A stretch of DNA of 64,000 nucleotides from Cephalopachus bancanus (GCA_027257055.1 JAPVLO010000888.1:62001-126000); one strand, 5' to 3'; positions 46,845 through 59,130 are shown, counted from the stretch's first letter. The notes: generated by a model not told the origin, from the sequence alone. Numbers and translations: made by a program.

Positions 46845-46985
46845 CATTCAGTTCCCACAGAAGCTCTGCCAAGTGGCCATTGTTAGCCAGTGTCTGCAAC
46901 GGGGACTCTGAGGCCCAGAGTGGTCATTTGCCTCCGATCGCATAACTGGATGGTTGGACAGGCTGGGATTTCAACACATCTTCGC
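46845..46985 (+). mobile_element. MIR
   Basis: CTCATTCAGTTCCCACAGAA, GGGGACTCTGAGGCCCAGAG, CATTTGCCTCCGATCGCATA and GGCTGGGATTTCAACACA give the MIR order with moderate divergence. Confidence 0.7.
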
Positions 46986-47073
46986 CAAAGGCCTTTTTCT
47001 TACTACCCTGCAGCAGTGCCTCCTGCAGGTGGTGACTCATTCCCAAGAGGCATTTCCATAACATTCGTGTTGT

Positions 47074-47316
47074 GGGCAGTGGCCGCTCCTGGCCCCCGCA
47101 GCCTCGCCCTGCTGGGCTCCGGCGATCCTTCCGCCTCAACCTTCCGAGTAGCCAGAATTACAGGTGTGCGCTACCATGCCCGGCTGATTTTTTGATTTTT
47201 TGTAGAGATGAGGTCTCGCTGCCCAGGCGGATCTCGAACCCGCGGGCTCAGGCAATCCACTCACCTCAGTCTCCCAAAGGCGCGGGACGACAGGCTGAGC
47301 CACCGAACCCGGCCTC
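47074..47316 (-). mobile_element. Alu, T3, lacking its tail
   Basis: Starts abruptly at GCAGTGGCCGCTCC with no T-run and no matching duplication, so the tail side was lost after insertion or by an unusual integration. Confidence 0.92.
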
Positions 47317-48142
47317 GTCACCCTTTTATTAGTTACTCTTCCAAGTGATCTGGTCAGATTGGCCCTCTTAGTTCCATTTTGTAGGTGCAAAAACAGGCAA
47401 GACAAACAAGTATACCCCCAAAGTCAACAGAGGGTCGCAATTTAGAAGTCACAGACGCAGAAGTTCAAGCTTGATCATTTCTCTACACATGACCCAGTTT
47501 GAGACCCCGAAAGTCCTTATTCTAGAAACTTGCAAAATATCTTCTCATCTTTCATGAAGGAAGAGGCTAGAACAGGGATCTGTTGCTGATGATACAGACG
47601 TGCTGTGTTTAAGTTGACTTTTGAAGATCTCTCCTGGAAAGTTTGACTCTTCCGTGTTTGCTGGTCACATTAGACCTTCCAGGATTCAGGGATCAGTGGC
47701 AGGAAGTCCCCCACCCTGGAAGTTGACCCCCTTCTAGAGACAGAGATGGTGGTTACCTCTGCCACATGCAAGTTCAAGGTTGGAGACCTGGAGATGCCCC
47801 CCCCCACCAAGTCTCAGGTACTGCTGGGCTGCTTCTCTGGTTTCCCCCAGGAGACCTGCTTTCTCTGTTCCTGGTCTATTGGGAGGTGGGATGGTGGCCC
47901 ACAGTTCCCTACCACATAAGAGGTAACAAGGATAGCCAGACCAAGTGAGAATCTGCATCTCACACTCAATTTCCCAGAGAAGGGACCCGACTTTGAAGTT
48001 TAATTAAGCCCATTGCCTGTCCCTTCAACCAGTCAGCAATGGTCAGTGTGCTGTAACCAGGTGGATTTTGGGGAAAAGCTGTTCTCACAGAAACTGCAGG
48101 AGCCAGATGACTTAGTGATACCACCTATAAAAAATTAATAAA
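47317..48142. other. Repeat-poor intergenic spacer
   Basis: About 825 bp of unassigned sequence. A CCCCCCCCAACC-type C-run lies near 47797. No credible exon. Confidence 0.45.
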
Positions 48143-48421
48143 GGCCGGGCACTATGGCTCAGGCTGTAATCCCATCACTTTGGGAGGCCAAGGTGAGAGG
48201 ATTGCCTGAGCCCAGGGGTTCCACACCAGTCTGAGGAACTTGGTGAGACCTCGTCTCTACAATAAATCACAAAAACTAGCCAGGCGTGGTGGCATGCATC
48301 TGTAGTTCCAGCTATTTGGAAGGCTGAGGCGGAAGGATCACCTGAGCCCAGCAGGTCGAGGCTGCAGGCGTGACTGTACTCCAGCCTGGGTGACAAAAGT
48401 AAGACTACGACTCAAAAAAAA
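48143..48421 (+). mobile_element. Alu, T2
   Basis: TTAATAAAGG and GTAATAAAAGG flank it. Confidence 0.92.
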
Positions 48422-48916
48422 TATTAAGTAATAAAAGGCCACAAAGTTAGAATTGGGATGGGGGCCCGAATTCTGTTAGTGTATAAGCATAGCTAAATCA
48501 CAATATTCTCTGAGCGCTAGCCCCTGGGGTTGCCTGCAAAATTAACCAACCAACATGCTTTTCTCCTGCAGAAACAAGGGGCCTTGGGTCATGTCTACCT
48601 CCTTGATGGTATCCAGAAGGTTTATTCACCAAAGGGCATGAGTAGCTTTGATCACTAAGAATTCCTCCTCTCCCATGCATTGTTCACACGATTTGTAACT
48701 TCCCCAATGGATTCTGTGGATAACATAAACCTAAGATGGGGCGTTTGAGATGTTTTTCAGGCTCTGCATTCTGGTAGACCTTCTGATGCTAACCGGATCA
48801 GTGACCCCTGACCCCCACCCAGAAAATGATGCATGAAGACAATCTCGACAACTCTGGTTTCATCCCCAACTAATCAGCAGCCCTAATTCCCTAGCCCCCT
48901 GCCCACCACATTACGC

Positions 48917-49206
48917 TTTTTTTTTTTTTTTTTGAGTTGGAGTCTCACTCTGTCACCCAGACTGGAGTGCAGTGGCCATTCCCGGCCACCGCAGCCTCGA
49001 CCTGCTGGGCTCCAGCGATCCTTCCGCTCAGCCTTCCGAGTAGCCGGAATTACAGGCATGCGCTACCACGCCCGGCTGACTTTTTGATTTATTGTAGAGA
49101 TGAGGTCTCGCTGCCCAGGCGGGTCTCGAACCCGCGGGCTCAAGCAATCCACTCACCTCAGTCTCCCAAAGGCGCGGGATTACAGGCTTAGCCACTGAGC
49201 CCGGCC
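48917..49206 (-). mobile_element. Alu, T3, full length
   Basis: First of two stacked copies in the LTR; ACCACATTAC at 48906 recurs at 49508, beyond the second copy. Confidence 0.95.
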
Positions 49207-49215
49207 AAATTACTC

Positions 49216-49507
49216 TTTTTTTTTTTTTTTCAGTTGGAGTCTCACTCTGTCACCCAGACTGGAGTGCAATGGCCGTTCCCGGCCACCGCAGCCTCGACCT
49301 GCTGGATTCCGGCGATCCTTCCGCCTCAGCCTTCCAAGTAGCTGGAACTACAGGTGTGCGCCAACACACCCAGCTAATTTTTGATTTTTTGTAGAGATGA
49401 GGTCTCGCCAAGTTGCCCAGGTAGGTCTCAAACCCGCGGACTCAGGCAATCCACTCACCTCGGCCTCCCAAAGTGCTGGGATTACAGGCTGAGCCACCGA
49501 GCCCGGC
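49216..49507 (-). mobile_element. Alu, T2/T3 intermediate, full length
   Basis: Second stacked copy; AAATTACTC separates it from the first. Confidence 0.95.
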
Positions 49508-49744
49508 CACCACATTACTCTTAAGCCGCGGGCAACCCTCTCGGGTCCCCTCTCACTGTGGGAGCTTTTCTGTCCTCTCAATAAATCCTGCTGTCTTGAA
49601 AAAGAAGAAAGAAAAAAGAACCTCAGCCTCTTTCTCAGCAGCTTTGCAGTTGTTCAACTTTCTCAACTGCAAATGCTATCATCTCAGCCTCGGCTTTTCA
49701 GGCTTTGGGCATGAGAAGCTGGGAGGCTGTGAAAAGAGGACAGG

Positions 49745-49880
49745 GGTCCTCAGCCCATGTTAGCATCCCCTGGGGATCTTAAAAAGCTACCAAAGTTCAA
49801 GCCCCACCCCAGAGAGATAAGATCTCTTGGTGTTTTGTAAGAATCGCCCAGGGGATGATTTGTAGGATATGCCAAGAAGT
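49745..49880. mobile_element. MER5-like hAT fragment
   Basis: GTTAGCATCCCCTGGGGATC, CAAGCCCCACCCCAGAGAGA and GAATCGCCCAGGGGATGATT are in the order and partial inverted symmetry of short hAT-Charlie elements. Confidence 0.5.
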
Positions 49881-50013
49881 TTGTGATGGGCTTTAACAGC
49901 ACAGAGGAATCCTTGCTGAGAGGTTTTAGGCTTTGAGCTGTGTGTTCTGAAGGGCTGTTTGCTTTGCTGTGACTTGTCAGTGGCTCTGTTCCCTAAGGAG
50001 GTTAAAGAGCTGA

Positions 50014-50442
<429 letters not shown>

Positions 50443-50513
50443 TCTTCAGATCCTCCTTCTCAAACTTGGCTGCAAGTTAGAGTCACCTTGGGAGTTTCTT
50501 AAAATACTGAGGC

Positions 50514-50806
50514 AGGGCAGGGTGCGGTGGCTCAAGCCTGTAATCCTAGCACTTTGGGAGGCCAAGGTGAGAGAATTGCCTGAGTCCAGGAGTTCAAGAC
50601 CAGCCTGGGCAACTTAGTGAGACCTTGTCTCTACACTAAATCAAAAAATAAGCCAGGCATGGTGGCGTGTGCCTGTAGTTCCAGCTACTTGGAAGGCTGA
50701 GGCGGAAGGATCACCCTGAGCCCAGCAAGTTGGGGCTGTGGTGGCTGTGAGCATGCCACTGCACTCCAACCTGGGCAGCAGAGTGAGACTCCACTCAATA
50801 CACAAA
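50514..50806 (+). mobile_element. Alu, T2
   Basis: A few bases precede GGGTGCGGTGGCTC; tail replaced by CAATACACAAACC. Confidence 0.92.
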
Positions 50807-50865
50807 CCGTACTTCAGGCCAATTAAATCAGAAGTCAAACCCTGAAGGTGGGACCTGCCTCAGTC

Positions 50866-51018
50866 TTTGTTTTGTTTTGTTTTGTTTGTTTGTTTTTGAG
50901 TAGGAGTCTCACTCTTGTCACCCAGGCTGGAGTGCAGTGGCACGCTCACGGCCACGGCAGCCTCAACCTGCTGGGCTCAGGCGGTCCTTCCGCCTTAGCC
51001 TTCCAAGTAGCTGGAATT
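50866..51018 (-). mobile_element. Alu right arm, T2
   Basis: GTTTT-unit tail, ends at AGTAGCTGGAATTAG; left arm missing. Confidence 0.88.
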
Positions 51019-51082
51019 AGTATGATGCTTTTAAGGGCTTCCTGGGTGACTGTAACAGGCAGCAAAATTTGAGAACCATTGC

Positions 51083-51865
51083 CATAAGGGTCTTCCCTTC
51101 CCACACTCTCCACTCCATGACCAGTGCCGAAAATCCAGCACATTCCAAGAAAGCAGTTATGCTACTGTGCTGTTTGATTTGGGATTGAGATAAGTAGCTC
51201 CAGGCAAAAAATATGGTCCAAGGGATTCCACTTGAATCTCAACAAGAATTCGCGGGGAAACCTTATGCCTAGCTCTCTACCCTTTCTCTCTCCAGAACCA
51301 CACCCCTAGGTGTCAGCCTGGACTTAGTTTCTCTCTCCCCAAGCCGCTTTTTGAAGGCAAGGGAAGAAGAAAATACATATGAAGCTTCCTGACGCCCACC
51401 CTGGCGTCCACGGTGCAGAACGCCACTTGTTATCGAATTGATGTCTCAATCTGGGGACGTTTTCCTTTTTGCTGAAGGTCTCAGCCTTCTGGGCTGCTCA
51501 ATTTATGCTTTGTCCCTGCTGTGAGCAGCTACACTGAAAAGCACCCCAGAGCCCATCAGGCAGGCTTAGGTTTTCTTTCACCAGATAGCATCGGAGGGAA
51601 ATAATTGAAGGCTACTGTGGAACAATCATCCTTTTATGGCAAGGCGGCCTTGGGGGAGGGGAGCCGCTTGCTTTATTATCCTCCAAGTTAGCCTTACAGG
51701 AAAGGGTCTGTGCTCTCCTCTGAATGTCGATCATCACCCCAGCCCTGGGCTTTTCACTGTCACCTCTCAATCTCCTCCATTCCCTTCTCTTTCTTTTTTT
51801 GGAAAAGAATCCCATTTTCTGAAATGGGTTGAGGCAGATGTCGTTAACTCAGAACAGGAGAACTG
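51083..51865. other. Repeat-poor intergenic spacer
   Basis: About 780 bp with no recognised element and no credible exon. Confidence 0.45.
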
Positions 51866-52170
51866 GCCCTGGGGCCCGGCGGCTCAAACCTGTAATCCCA
51901 GCAAATTGGGCAGGCTAAGGTGGGAGAATCGCTTGAGCCCAGAAGTTCAAGACCAGCCTGGGCAACACAGTGAGACCACATCTCTACCAAAAGTAGAAAA
52001 GTCAAAAAATTAGTTGTGCGTGGTGGCACGTGACTGGAGTCCCAGCTACTATTAGGGAAGCTGAGGCAGGTGGATCATTTGAACCCAGGAGGTTGAGGCT
52101 GAGGGCAACTATGGTCATTCCACTGCACTCCAGCCAGGGCAGCAGAGACTCGGACCGGAAAAAGTAAAAA
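51866..52170 (+). mobile_element. Alu, J, diverged
   Basis: Head eroded (CTGGGGCCCGGCGGCTC); right arm with GGCAGGTGGATCATTTG. Confidence 0.87.
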
Positions 52171-52394
52171 AATGTTGGTTGGGTGGCTGTAACTAGCAAC
52201 TCGACTCTTATTAAAGTCTGACATGAGCTAGGCATCTTGCTTGTGCTCTAAGGTAGAAGTTCCTAACCCACATGGATACTAAAAGCCTGGGAACCCCCCT
52301 AAATTGTCTGCAAAACGGCACATGTCCAAGCATTTATCTGAATAGGAGCTTGTTGTCATCAGATTTCCAAGGGAGTCTCTGATTCAATTCATTC
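52171..52394. other. Spacer, possibly hAT-derived in part
   Basis: AGAAGTTCCTAACCCACATG near 52256 resembles the start of a short hAT element; too weak to name. Confidence 0.35.
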
Positions 52395-53110
52395 AGAGAT
52401 ATTTGATAACTATCCTGTGCCTGTTATACCCTAAATACTCTGCTGGGTGCTGAGAATAAAGTAGTGGGGGGCGGGGGGCGGGGAACAGGCCAGGCTCAGT
52501 TGCTCAGTCTGTCATCCCAGCACTTTGGGAGGCCAAGGCAAGTGGATTGCCTGTTCAAGACCAGCCCGGACAACTTGGTGAGACCTCATCTCTACAATAA
52601 ATCAAAAATGAGCCGGGCGTGGTAGTGCACGCCTATAGTTCCAGCTACTTGGAAGACTGAGGCAGAAGGATCGCCTGAGCCCAGTAGGTCGACGCTGGGA
52701 TGGCCATGAGTGTGCCATGGAACTCCCGTCTGGGCGACAGAGTGAGACTCCAACTAAAAAAAAAAAACCACAAAATTCCCCCTATATCAGAGGGGGAAAC
52801 AGAAAATCATAATTGAGGATAGATCAGCTCAGTAAGGAGAAAAGAGTAAAGGGAGTATGTGCTGTGCATCTGGGGTGCATCAGGGAAGGCTTCTTGGCAG
52901 TGGCGAATTGCAGGGGGACAGGAAGCAGGGAGACCAGTAAGGAGGTGACTGCATAATCAGATGGTGTTGCAGTCGCACCGGGGCTGCACTGCCAGCCTGG
53001 GACCCACACAGAGTTCAAGGATGAGTCCAAGGGCACAATACCGCCCTGAGACCCACATGGTGACCCAGGACGTTATGGCACCCTGGAACTCGGCCATCGT
53101 GCTGGGCCAT
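52395..53110 (+). mobile_element. Ancient common mammalian repeat, split by an Alu
   Basis: TTCATTCAGAGATATTTGAT, ACTCTGCTGGGTGCTGAGAA and AATAAAGTAGTGG before the Alu; GGGAAGGCTTCTTGGCAG, GGAAGCAGGGAGACCAGTAA, GGAGGTGACTGCATAATCAG and AAGGATGAGTCCAAGG after. I know this order from many mammalian loci but cannot give the family name. Confidence 0.5.
52488..52769 (+). mobile_element. Alu, T2
   Basis: Short deletion in the left arm (GCCTGTTCAAGACC); preceded by a GGGGGCGGGG run. Confidence 0.92.
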
Positions 53111-53128
53111 AATCAGTAATCTCGGAAT

Positions 53129-53433
53129 GGCTGGGCGTGGTGGCTCCGTCTGTAATCCCAGCACTTTGGGAGGCTGAGACAAGAGGATTGCCTGAACCTG
53201 GGGGTTCGAGACCAGTCTGGGCAACTTGGTGAGACCTCGTCTCTACAGTAAATCACAAAAATTAGCTAGGCATGGTGGTGTGCATCTGTAGTTCCAGCTA
53301 CTTGGAAGGCTGAGGCGGAAGGATCGCTTGAGTCCAGCAAGTTGAGGCTGCAGTGGCCGTGAGCTTGCCTCTGCATTGCAGCCTGGGCGACAGAGTGAGA
53401 CTCCAACTGAAAAAAATAAAAAATAATAAAATA
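53129..53433 (+). mobile_element. Alu, T2, full length
   Basis: AATCTCGGAA at about 53118 and 53434. Confidence 0.95.
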
Positions 53434-53574
53434 ATCTCGGAACTAGTCTGGCCCAGACAAAAGTGTGAGGAGGACTGTACTTCTCCTTAGCCTTCTACAG
53501 AATTTTCACTCAGGTTCCCTTACCCTCTAGAAGTGGCATGTGTCAGTAAAAAGAGCAGGGATAGCTTGCTCAGA

Positions 53575-53705
53575 AAGATTTAGGTTATAGCTCTAGCTAA
53601 CAGCTGGGCAGTACCAGACAGTTGTGTAATTTCTCCTCTAGTTTCCTAATCTGGAATTGATAATGGTTGTCCAAGGATTACAGGAGATAAAGACATAGTA
53701 TACAG
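53575..53705 (-). mobile_element. MIR
   Basis: TTTAGGTTATAGCTCTAGCT, then TTTCTCCTCTAGTTTCCTAA, TCTGGAATTGATAATGGTTG and GGATTACAGGAGATAAAG: MIR reverse complement, diverged. Confidence 0.6.
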
Positions 53706-54243
53706 TAATCTATTGCTACTTAACAAACTACCCCAACAAGTAGAGACTTCAAACAACCACCATTTTATTACATCTCACAGATCAGGAATTCAAGCAGGAA
53801 TTGGCTGAGTGATTTACTGGACGGTGTCAGTTGGGGCTGCACCTCTTGCGGGTGGATGGCCTGGATGGACCAAGATGGCGTCCCTCATGTCTGGCGCCTT
53901 GATGGAGACGGCTGGAAGGCTGGGCTCTGCTGGGATGGTTGAGGGGGCACCTGTTTTTGCCTGTCCCACAAGGCAGTAAGTCTTAGGGTAGCTGGACGTC
54001 TTACATGGCAGATCATGAAGCAGGCATCCTGAGAGAACCAAGTAGAAGCCATGTGGCCTTTTCTGACCTAGTCTGGGAAGTTCCAGGGCATTGTTTTCTT
54101 CACATTCTTTTGGTTGCAAGTAAGGTAAGATCAGCCTAGAGTCAAGAGCATGGGATTCGACGCAGGCTCCCAATGGAGGAGTGACCATGTCAGAGTGTAG
54201 AAGAACATGTGACATGGGAGATCATGTTGAAAGTATTGTATGA
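53706..54243 (+). repeat. Ancient repeat family X, copy 2
   Basis: CTATTGCTACTTAACAAACT, ACCACCATTTTATTACATCT, CACAGATCAGGAATTCAAGC, CTTACATGGCAGATCATGAA, CATGTGGCCTTTTCTGACCT and GGGAAGTTCCAGGGC. More complete than the partner at 35600-36125. The 133-codon antisense frame across it is chance. Confidence 0.6.
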
Positions 54244-54533
54244 GGCCAGGCTCGGTGGCTCAGCCTGTAGTCCTAGCACTTTGGAAGGCCGAGGCGAGTG
54301 GATTGCCTGAGCCCGTGGGTTCGAGACCAGCCCAGGCAACTTGTCGAGACCTCGTCTCTACAATAAAAATTTTTTAAAAAACTAGCCAGGCATGGTAGCG
54401 CGCATCTGTAGTTCCAGCTACTTGGAAGGCTGAGGTGGAAGGATTGCTGGTCAATGCTGGAATGGCTGTGAGCACGGGTGCCACTGCACTCCAGCCTGGG
54501 CAAGGGAGTGAGACTCCAACTTAAACAAAAACA
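54244..54533 (+). mobile_element. Alu, T2/T3 intermediate
   Basis: AAAGTATTGTATGAG/AAAGTATTGCGTGAG flanks; about 15 bases lost in the right arm. Confidence 0.94.
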
Positions 54534-54825
54534 AAGTATTGCGTGAGATGAAGAAAGCACGAGGCTCATAGCAGGTCTTCAATGACCGCGTTCCCTCTCC
54601 CTGGACCCTTTCTTCCTTTGTCACTTAAACCCCTTCTGCTTATTGGCAGGGGTTAGCCTTAGGTCATACCCTATGGAGGGGGGACGGGATGTTCATCTTA
54701 CACGATTTGCTTTTCCCTTCGGGGATCCTGCGACATTCTACCGTGCATTCATGCACAGGACCAAGAGCCTTCCAAACCCAAGGGAAACACACTCCGTTAG
54801 GAAAAGTGTTTTTGAGAAGTGGTTT
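54534..54825. other. Intergenic spacer
   Basis: About 290 bp; nothing recognised. Confidence 0.4.
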
Positions 54826-55133
54826 GGAGTCAGATGCAGTGGCTCAGGCCTGTAATCCCAGCACTTTGGAAGGTGGAAGCGAGAGGACTGCCTGAGTCCA
54901 GGGGCTCAAGACCAGTCTTGGCCATTTGGCGAGACCTCGTCTCTACAATAAATAAAAAAAACAGCTGGGTGTGGTGGCATGCGCCTGTAGTTCCAACCAC
55001 TTGGAAGGCTGAGGTGGAAGGATCGCCTGAGCCCAGCAGGTTGAGGTGGTGGCGGCCATGAGCATGCCACTGCACTCCAGCCTGGGCGACAGAGTGAAAC
55101 TCCTATTCAAAAAAAAAAAAGAAAGAAAGAAAG
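54826..55133 (+). mobile_element. Alu, T2
   Basis: Starts GGAGTCAGATGCAGTGGCTC; GAAAGAAAGAAA tail is the landing site of the next copy. Confidence 0.92.
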
Positions 55134-55418
55134 AGCCGGGCTCGGTGGCTCAGCCTATAATCCCGCGCCTTTGGGAGGCTGGGGTGAGTGGATTGCCTAA
55201 GCCCACGGGTTCGAGACCCGCCTGGGCAGCGAGACCTCATCTCTACAATAAATAAAAAAATCAGCCGGGTGTGGTAGCGCATGCCTGTAATTCTGGCTAC
55301 TGGGAAGGCTGAGGCGGAAGGATCGCCGGAGCCCAGCGGGTCGAGGCTGCGGTGGCCGGGAGCGGTCACTGCACTCCAGTCTGGGCGACCAAGTGAGACT
55401 CCAACTCAAAAAAAAAAA
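55134..55418 (+). mobile_element. Alu, T3, full length
   Basis: Near the T3 consensus, abutting the previous tail. Confidence 0.95.
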
Positions 55419-55834
55419 GGAGACTTGTGTCTGACATGTAGTAAATTTCCAAGGAAAACTTTTACTGTAGTTCTTACTGGCATCCAAGCACACAGGGCTG
55501 TGATCTTCCAGTGTGTGTAATAACTAATACTGATGGTTTTCAAGTGAGATCTTTTTAAGCAGTTTCAGTTGTAAGATGGATCCCTCTCCTGGAGACCCTG
55601 TTCCTTACCTGTCACAGGTGTATCACTTCTGCTGGCTCAGAGACTTAGTGAGGGTGCCCTTGGGAAATCCAGGCTGTGGGGGGCAGGGACGCATGGCAGA
55701 TGTACACCCTTCCTTTCCACTCTCCTTCCACCCAAAGCCCTGCTGGCTCACTTTAGCTGTCAGTAACAAGAGCAATCTTTCAAGTTTCCTTTCTCCCTAA
55801 TTCTCACAGCATCCTGGTTAGTAAGATACCTGCA
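55419..55834. other. Non-repetitive intergenic spacer
   Basis: About 415 bp; nothing recognised. Confidence 0.45.
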
Positions 55835-55920
55835 TCAGTCAGGGACCCTGCCGAAATGGACGATACACTCAGACTGGGCGATTTGAGAAGGGTTTAATAA
55901 AGAGACTATTTGGGAAGGTT

Positions 55921-56467
55921 TTTTTTTTCCTTTTTAGAGTCAGGATCTTGCTCTGTTGCCCAAGCTAGAGTGTAGTCACATGATCACGGTTCACTGCAGC
56001 CTCAACTTCCTAGACTATGGACATGCGTCACCATGCCTGGCTAATTTTTTTGACTTTTTCTTTTTTTTGAGTGAGTCTCACTCTGTCGCCCAGACTGGAG
56101 TGCAGTGGCATGCTCCTGGCCACCGCAGCCTCGACCTGCTAGGTTCTGACGATTCTTCCGCCTCAGCCTTCCAAGTAGTTGGAACTACAGGTGTGTGCTA
56201 CCACGCCCGGCTAATTTTTTTTGATGTATTATAGAGTTGAGTTGCCCGGGTGGGTCTTGAACCCATGGGCTCAGGCAATCCACTCACCTAGGCCTCCCAA
56301 AGTGCTGGGATTACAGGCTGAGCCACCGAGCCCAGTGACTTTTTTTTTTTGTAGAGACAAGGTCTCGCTATGTTGTCCAGGCTGGTCTCAAACTCCTGGG
56401 CTCAAGCAATCCTCCCACCTCAGCTTCCCAAAGTGCTGTGATGACAGGCGTGAGCCACCACAACTGG
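55921..56467 (-). mobile_element. Alu, J, split by a younger Alu
   Basis: TTTGGGAAG flanks the outer element at about 55911 and 56470. It lies inside repeat Y copy 2. Confidence 0.9.
56061..56334 (-). mobile_element. Alu, T2/T3 intermediate, nested
   Basis: TGACTTTTT duplication on both sides; a deletion at GAGTTGAGTTGCCCGG. Confidence 0.93.
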
Positions 56468-56825
56468 CTCTTTGGGAAGTTTGAGGAGGGTGGGAAACCA
56501 CATGGGAGGGACAGGGGCCCAGACTTGGTCCCAGGTGAGAGCTGTTACTGCTCCTAGGGCGAGAGGATGCAGAGAGACTACAGTGGAGGTGGTGAGAGGC
56601 GCTGTCTTCAGAAGTTGGAGCAGCCAGCCGCACCAGGAGGGGTTGGAAAAAGAAACACCCTGAGCTCCAGTGCTCTGCTGAGGCTCCCACGGACCGAAAG
56701 GCAGCCTCCTGTGGTCCAAAGCAGGGTGGGAGAGTGGAGCAAGAGGTCTACAGGAACAGATGGAATCCATCCAGCCCAGAGACATTATCCTGACTCAGTT
56801 TACAGTGGAAAAGCAGTGACGTCTA

Positions 56826-57008
56826 AGGCTAAGTGATTTCCCCCAGGATAGAAGGACACTTCTGGAGGCATGACCCTGCCATTCTCCTTATACACGTCTT
56901 TGTTTTGTTTTTTGTTTTATACAGACGTCTTTCAATCCTAGTTCCTTAATATTACTGCAGCAAGATTTTTTTTTTGGTGGTGGAGGGACGTGACCAAAAA
57001 ATATTTGA
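56826..57008. other. Intergenic spacer
   Basis: About 180 bp; nothing recognised. Confidence 0.4.
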
Positions 57009-57300
57009 GGCCGGGCACAGTGGCTCATGCCTATAATGCCAGGACTTTGGGAGGCCGAGGTGAGAGCATTGCCTGAGCCCACGGGTTCGAGACCAACCTG
57101 GGCAACTTGGCGAAACCTCATCTCTACAATAAAGCAAAAAATTAGCCAGGCATGGTGGTGCACGCCTGTAATTCCAGCTACTTGGAAGGCTGAGGTGAAG
57201 GATCGCCTGAGCCCAGCAGGTTGAGGCTGCAGTGGGCTGGGACTGTGTTAGCTCACTCCAGCCCGGGCGACAGAGTAAGATTCCAACTCAAAAAAAAAAT
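57009..57300 (+). mobile_element. Alu, T2
   Basis: CAACTTGGCGAAACC; right arm slightly shortened at GTGTTAGCTCACTCC. Confidence 0.92.
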
Positions 57301-57420
57301 TTAATTGCTTTACAGTTACATCAAGTGGCTTCACTGGGAGAAGGTGTCTCCTTCACTAGGCTGGGCCCAGGGCTGAGCTAATGGAAGGAAGTGAGAGACA
57401 GATCAAGGTCACTCCCTCAG

Positions 57421-57508
57421 AACCCCAGGAATCTGAGGCTGCAGTGAGCTGCATTCACGCCACCACCCTCAGCCTGGGCGAGAGGGAATCCCTGTCTCTA
57501 AAGACAAA
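57421..57508 (+). mobile_element. Alu right-arm end fragment
   Basis: GAGGCTGCAGTGAGCTGCA to CTGTCTCTAAAGAC; the rest of the element is absent. Confidence 0.72.
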
Positions 57509-57599
57509 CCGCAATGTAGTGCCATTATCAGAATCACATTTATTAAAACTATAAAGCACCGAGAACAGCCACCTCTTGCCCCCAAGCAGCAATAACCAT

Positions 57600-58092
57600 C
57601 AGAAGGCTTGATCTCACAGTATCATTGTGAGTGTCCAATGAGTTTCTACACATAAAGTTCTCAGCATAGTTCTTGGGATGCAGGAGTGGTAGGTATTGTT
57701 CTCACCTTTCATCATTTGTGCAACATGTATTTATTGAGCACATGGTAAGAAGTGGACTTATGGCTGGGTGCGATGGCTCCTGCCTGTAATTCCAGCACTT
57801 TGAGAGGCCAAGGTGAGAGGATTGCCTGAGACCACAGGTTCAAGACCAGCCTGGGCAACTTAGCAAGACCTCATCTCTACAATGAATCAAAAAATTAGCC
57901 ATGCGCCTGTAGTTCCAGTCACTTGAAAGGCTGAGGCAGAAGGATCGCCTGAGCCCAGCAGGTCGAGTCTGCAGTGGCTGTGAGTGTGTCACTACACTCC
58001 AGCCTGGGCGATGGAGTGAGACTCCAACTCAAAAAAAAAAAAAAGGAGTGGACTTACCGTGATGCTAGGCACTTAAGCCATAAACCCCTCAA
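57600..58092. mobile_element. MIR/L2-like fragment, split by an Alu
   Basis: CATGTATTTATTGAGCACAT before the Alu and GATGCTAGGCACTTAAGCC after it match the common 'tatttattgagc...ccaggcac' segment. CAGTATCATTGTGAGTGTCC upstream is MIR-like. Confidence 0.5.
57762..58045 (+). mobile_element. Alu, T2
   Basis: AGTGGACTTA at 57752 and 58047; about 15 bases missing at the right-arm start. Confidence 0.94.
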
Positions 58093-58167
58093 TTGCACAG
58101 GGTCTTCCAAAGACCTGTGAGGGTCCCTAAGAATGTCTTTGCATTTCTTACCTTATTATGTATTCTC

Positions 58168-58223
58168 TTCCTTCCTTCCTTCCCTCCCTCCCTCGTTGCC
58201 TTTCTTCCTTCTTTCCTGTCTGT
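58168..58223 (+). repeat. (CTTC/CCTC)n pyrimidine tract
   Basis: CTTCCTTCCTTCCCTCCCTC-type sequence lies between a target duplication and the Alu T-run, probably derived from an old Alu tail. Confidence 0.85.
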
Positions 58224-58828
<605 letters not shown>

Positions 58829-58837
58829 TTATGTATT

Positions 58838-59130
58838 CTTTTTTTTTTTTTTTTTGAGTTGGAGTCTCACTCTGTCGCCCAGACTGGAGTGCAGTGGCCG
58901 CTCCCGGCCACCGCAGCCTCGACCTGCTGGGCTCCGGCGATCCTTCCGCCTCAGCCTTCCGAGTAGCTGGAACTACAGGAGCGCTCTACCACGCCTGGCT
59001 GGTTTTTGATTTATTGTAGAGATGAGGTCTCGCCAAGTTGCCCAGGCAGGTCTCGAACCTGTGGACTTAGGCAATCCACTCACCTTGGCCTCCCAAAGTG
59101 CAGGATTACAGGCTGAGCCACCGAGCCAGA
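58838..59130 (-). mobile_element. Alu, T3/T2 intermediate, third of four
   Basis: CGCTCCCGGCCACC right arm with CGCCAAGTTGCCCAGG left arm. Confidence 0.94.

Larger units (their letters stand above)
48480..49603 (+). mobile_element. ERV-type LTR, interrupted by two Alus
   Basis: TGCATTGTTCACACGATTTG, GCATTCTGGTAGACCTTCTG, GAAAATGATGCATGAAGACA and AACTAATCAGCAGCCCTAAT precede the Alus. After them, CTCTCAATAAATCCTGCTGT CTTG is a typical LTR R/U5 end with the polyadenylation signal at about 49578. I recognise the LTR type but not the subfamily. No retroviral genes are present. The 5' boundary is a guess. Confidence 0.6.
50447..51082. mobile_element. MER5/MER58-like hAT element, split by two Alus
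   Basis: Starts TTCTCAAACTTGGCTGCAAG and TTAGAGTCACCTTGGGAG; continues AATTAAATCAGAAGTC and GAAGGTGGGACCTGCC between the Alus; ends AGCAAAATTTGAGAACCATT. The ends are inverted relative to each other (TTCTCAAA...TTTGAGAA), as expected for hAT termini. Confidence 0.65.
55835..56825 (+). repeat. Ancient repeat family Y, copy 2, split by nested Alus
   Basis: AGTCAGGGACCCTGCCGAAA, CTCAGACTGGGCGATTTGAG and GGTTTAATAAAGAGACTATT before the Alus; GGGCCCAGACTTGGTCCCAG and GAGCTGTTACTGCTCCTAGG after. The first part aligns with 23190-23250. Confidence 0.55.

Noticed and set aside
48480..49603. A possible endogenous retrovirus with coding genes
   Set aside because: Only LTR-type sequence is visible at this site and at 5797-6770. 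I see no gag, pol or env similarity between or near them.
53814..54215. A 133-codon minus-strand frame without Alu content
   Set aside because: It coincides with ancient repeat X copy 2 and shows no domain.
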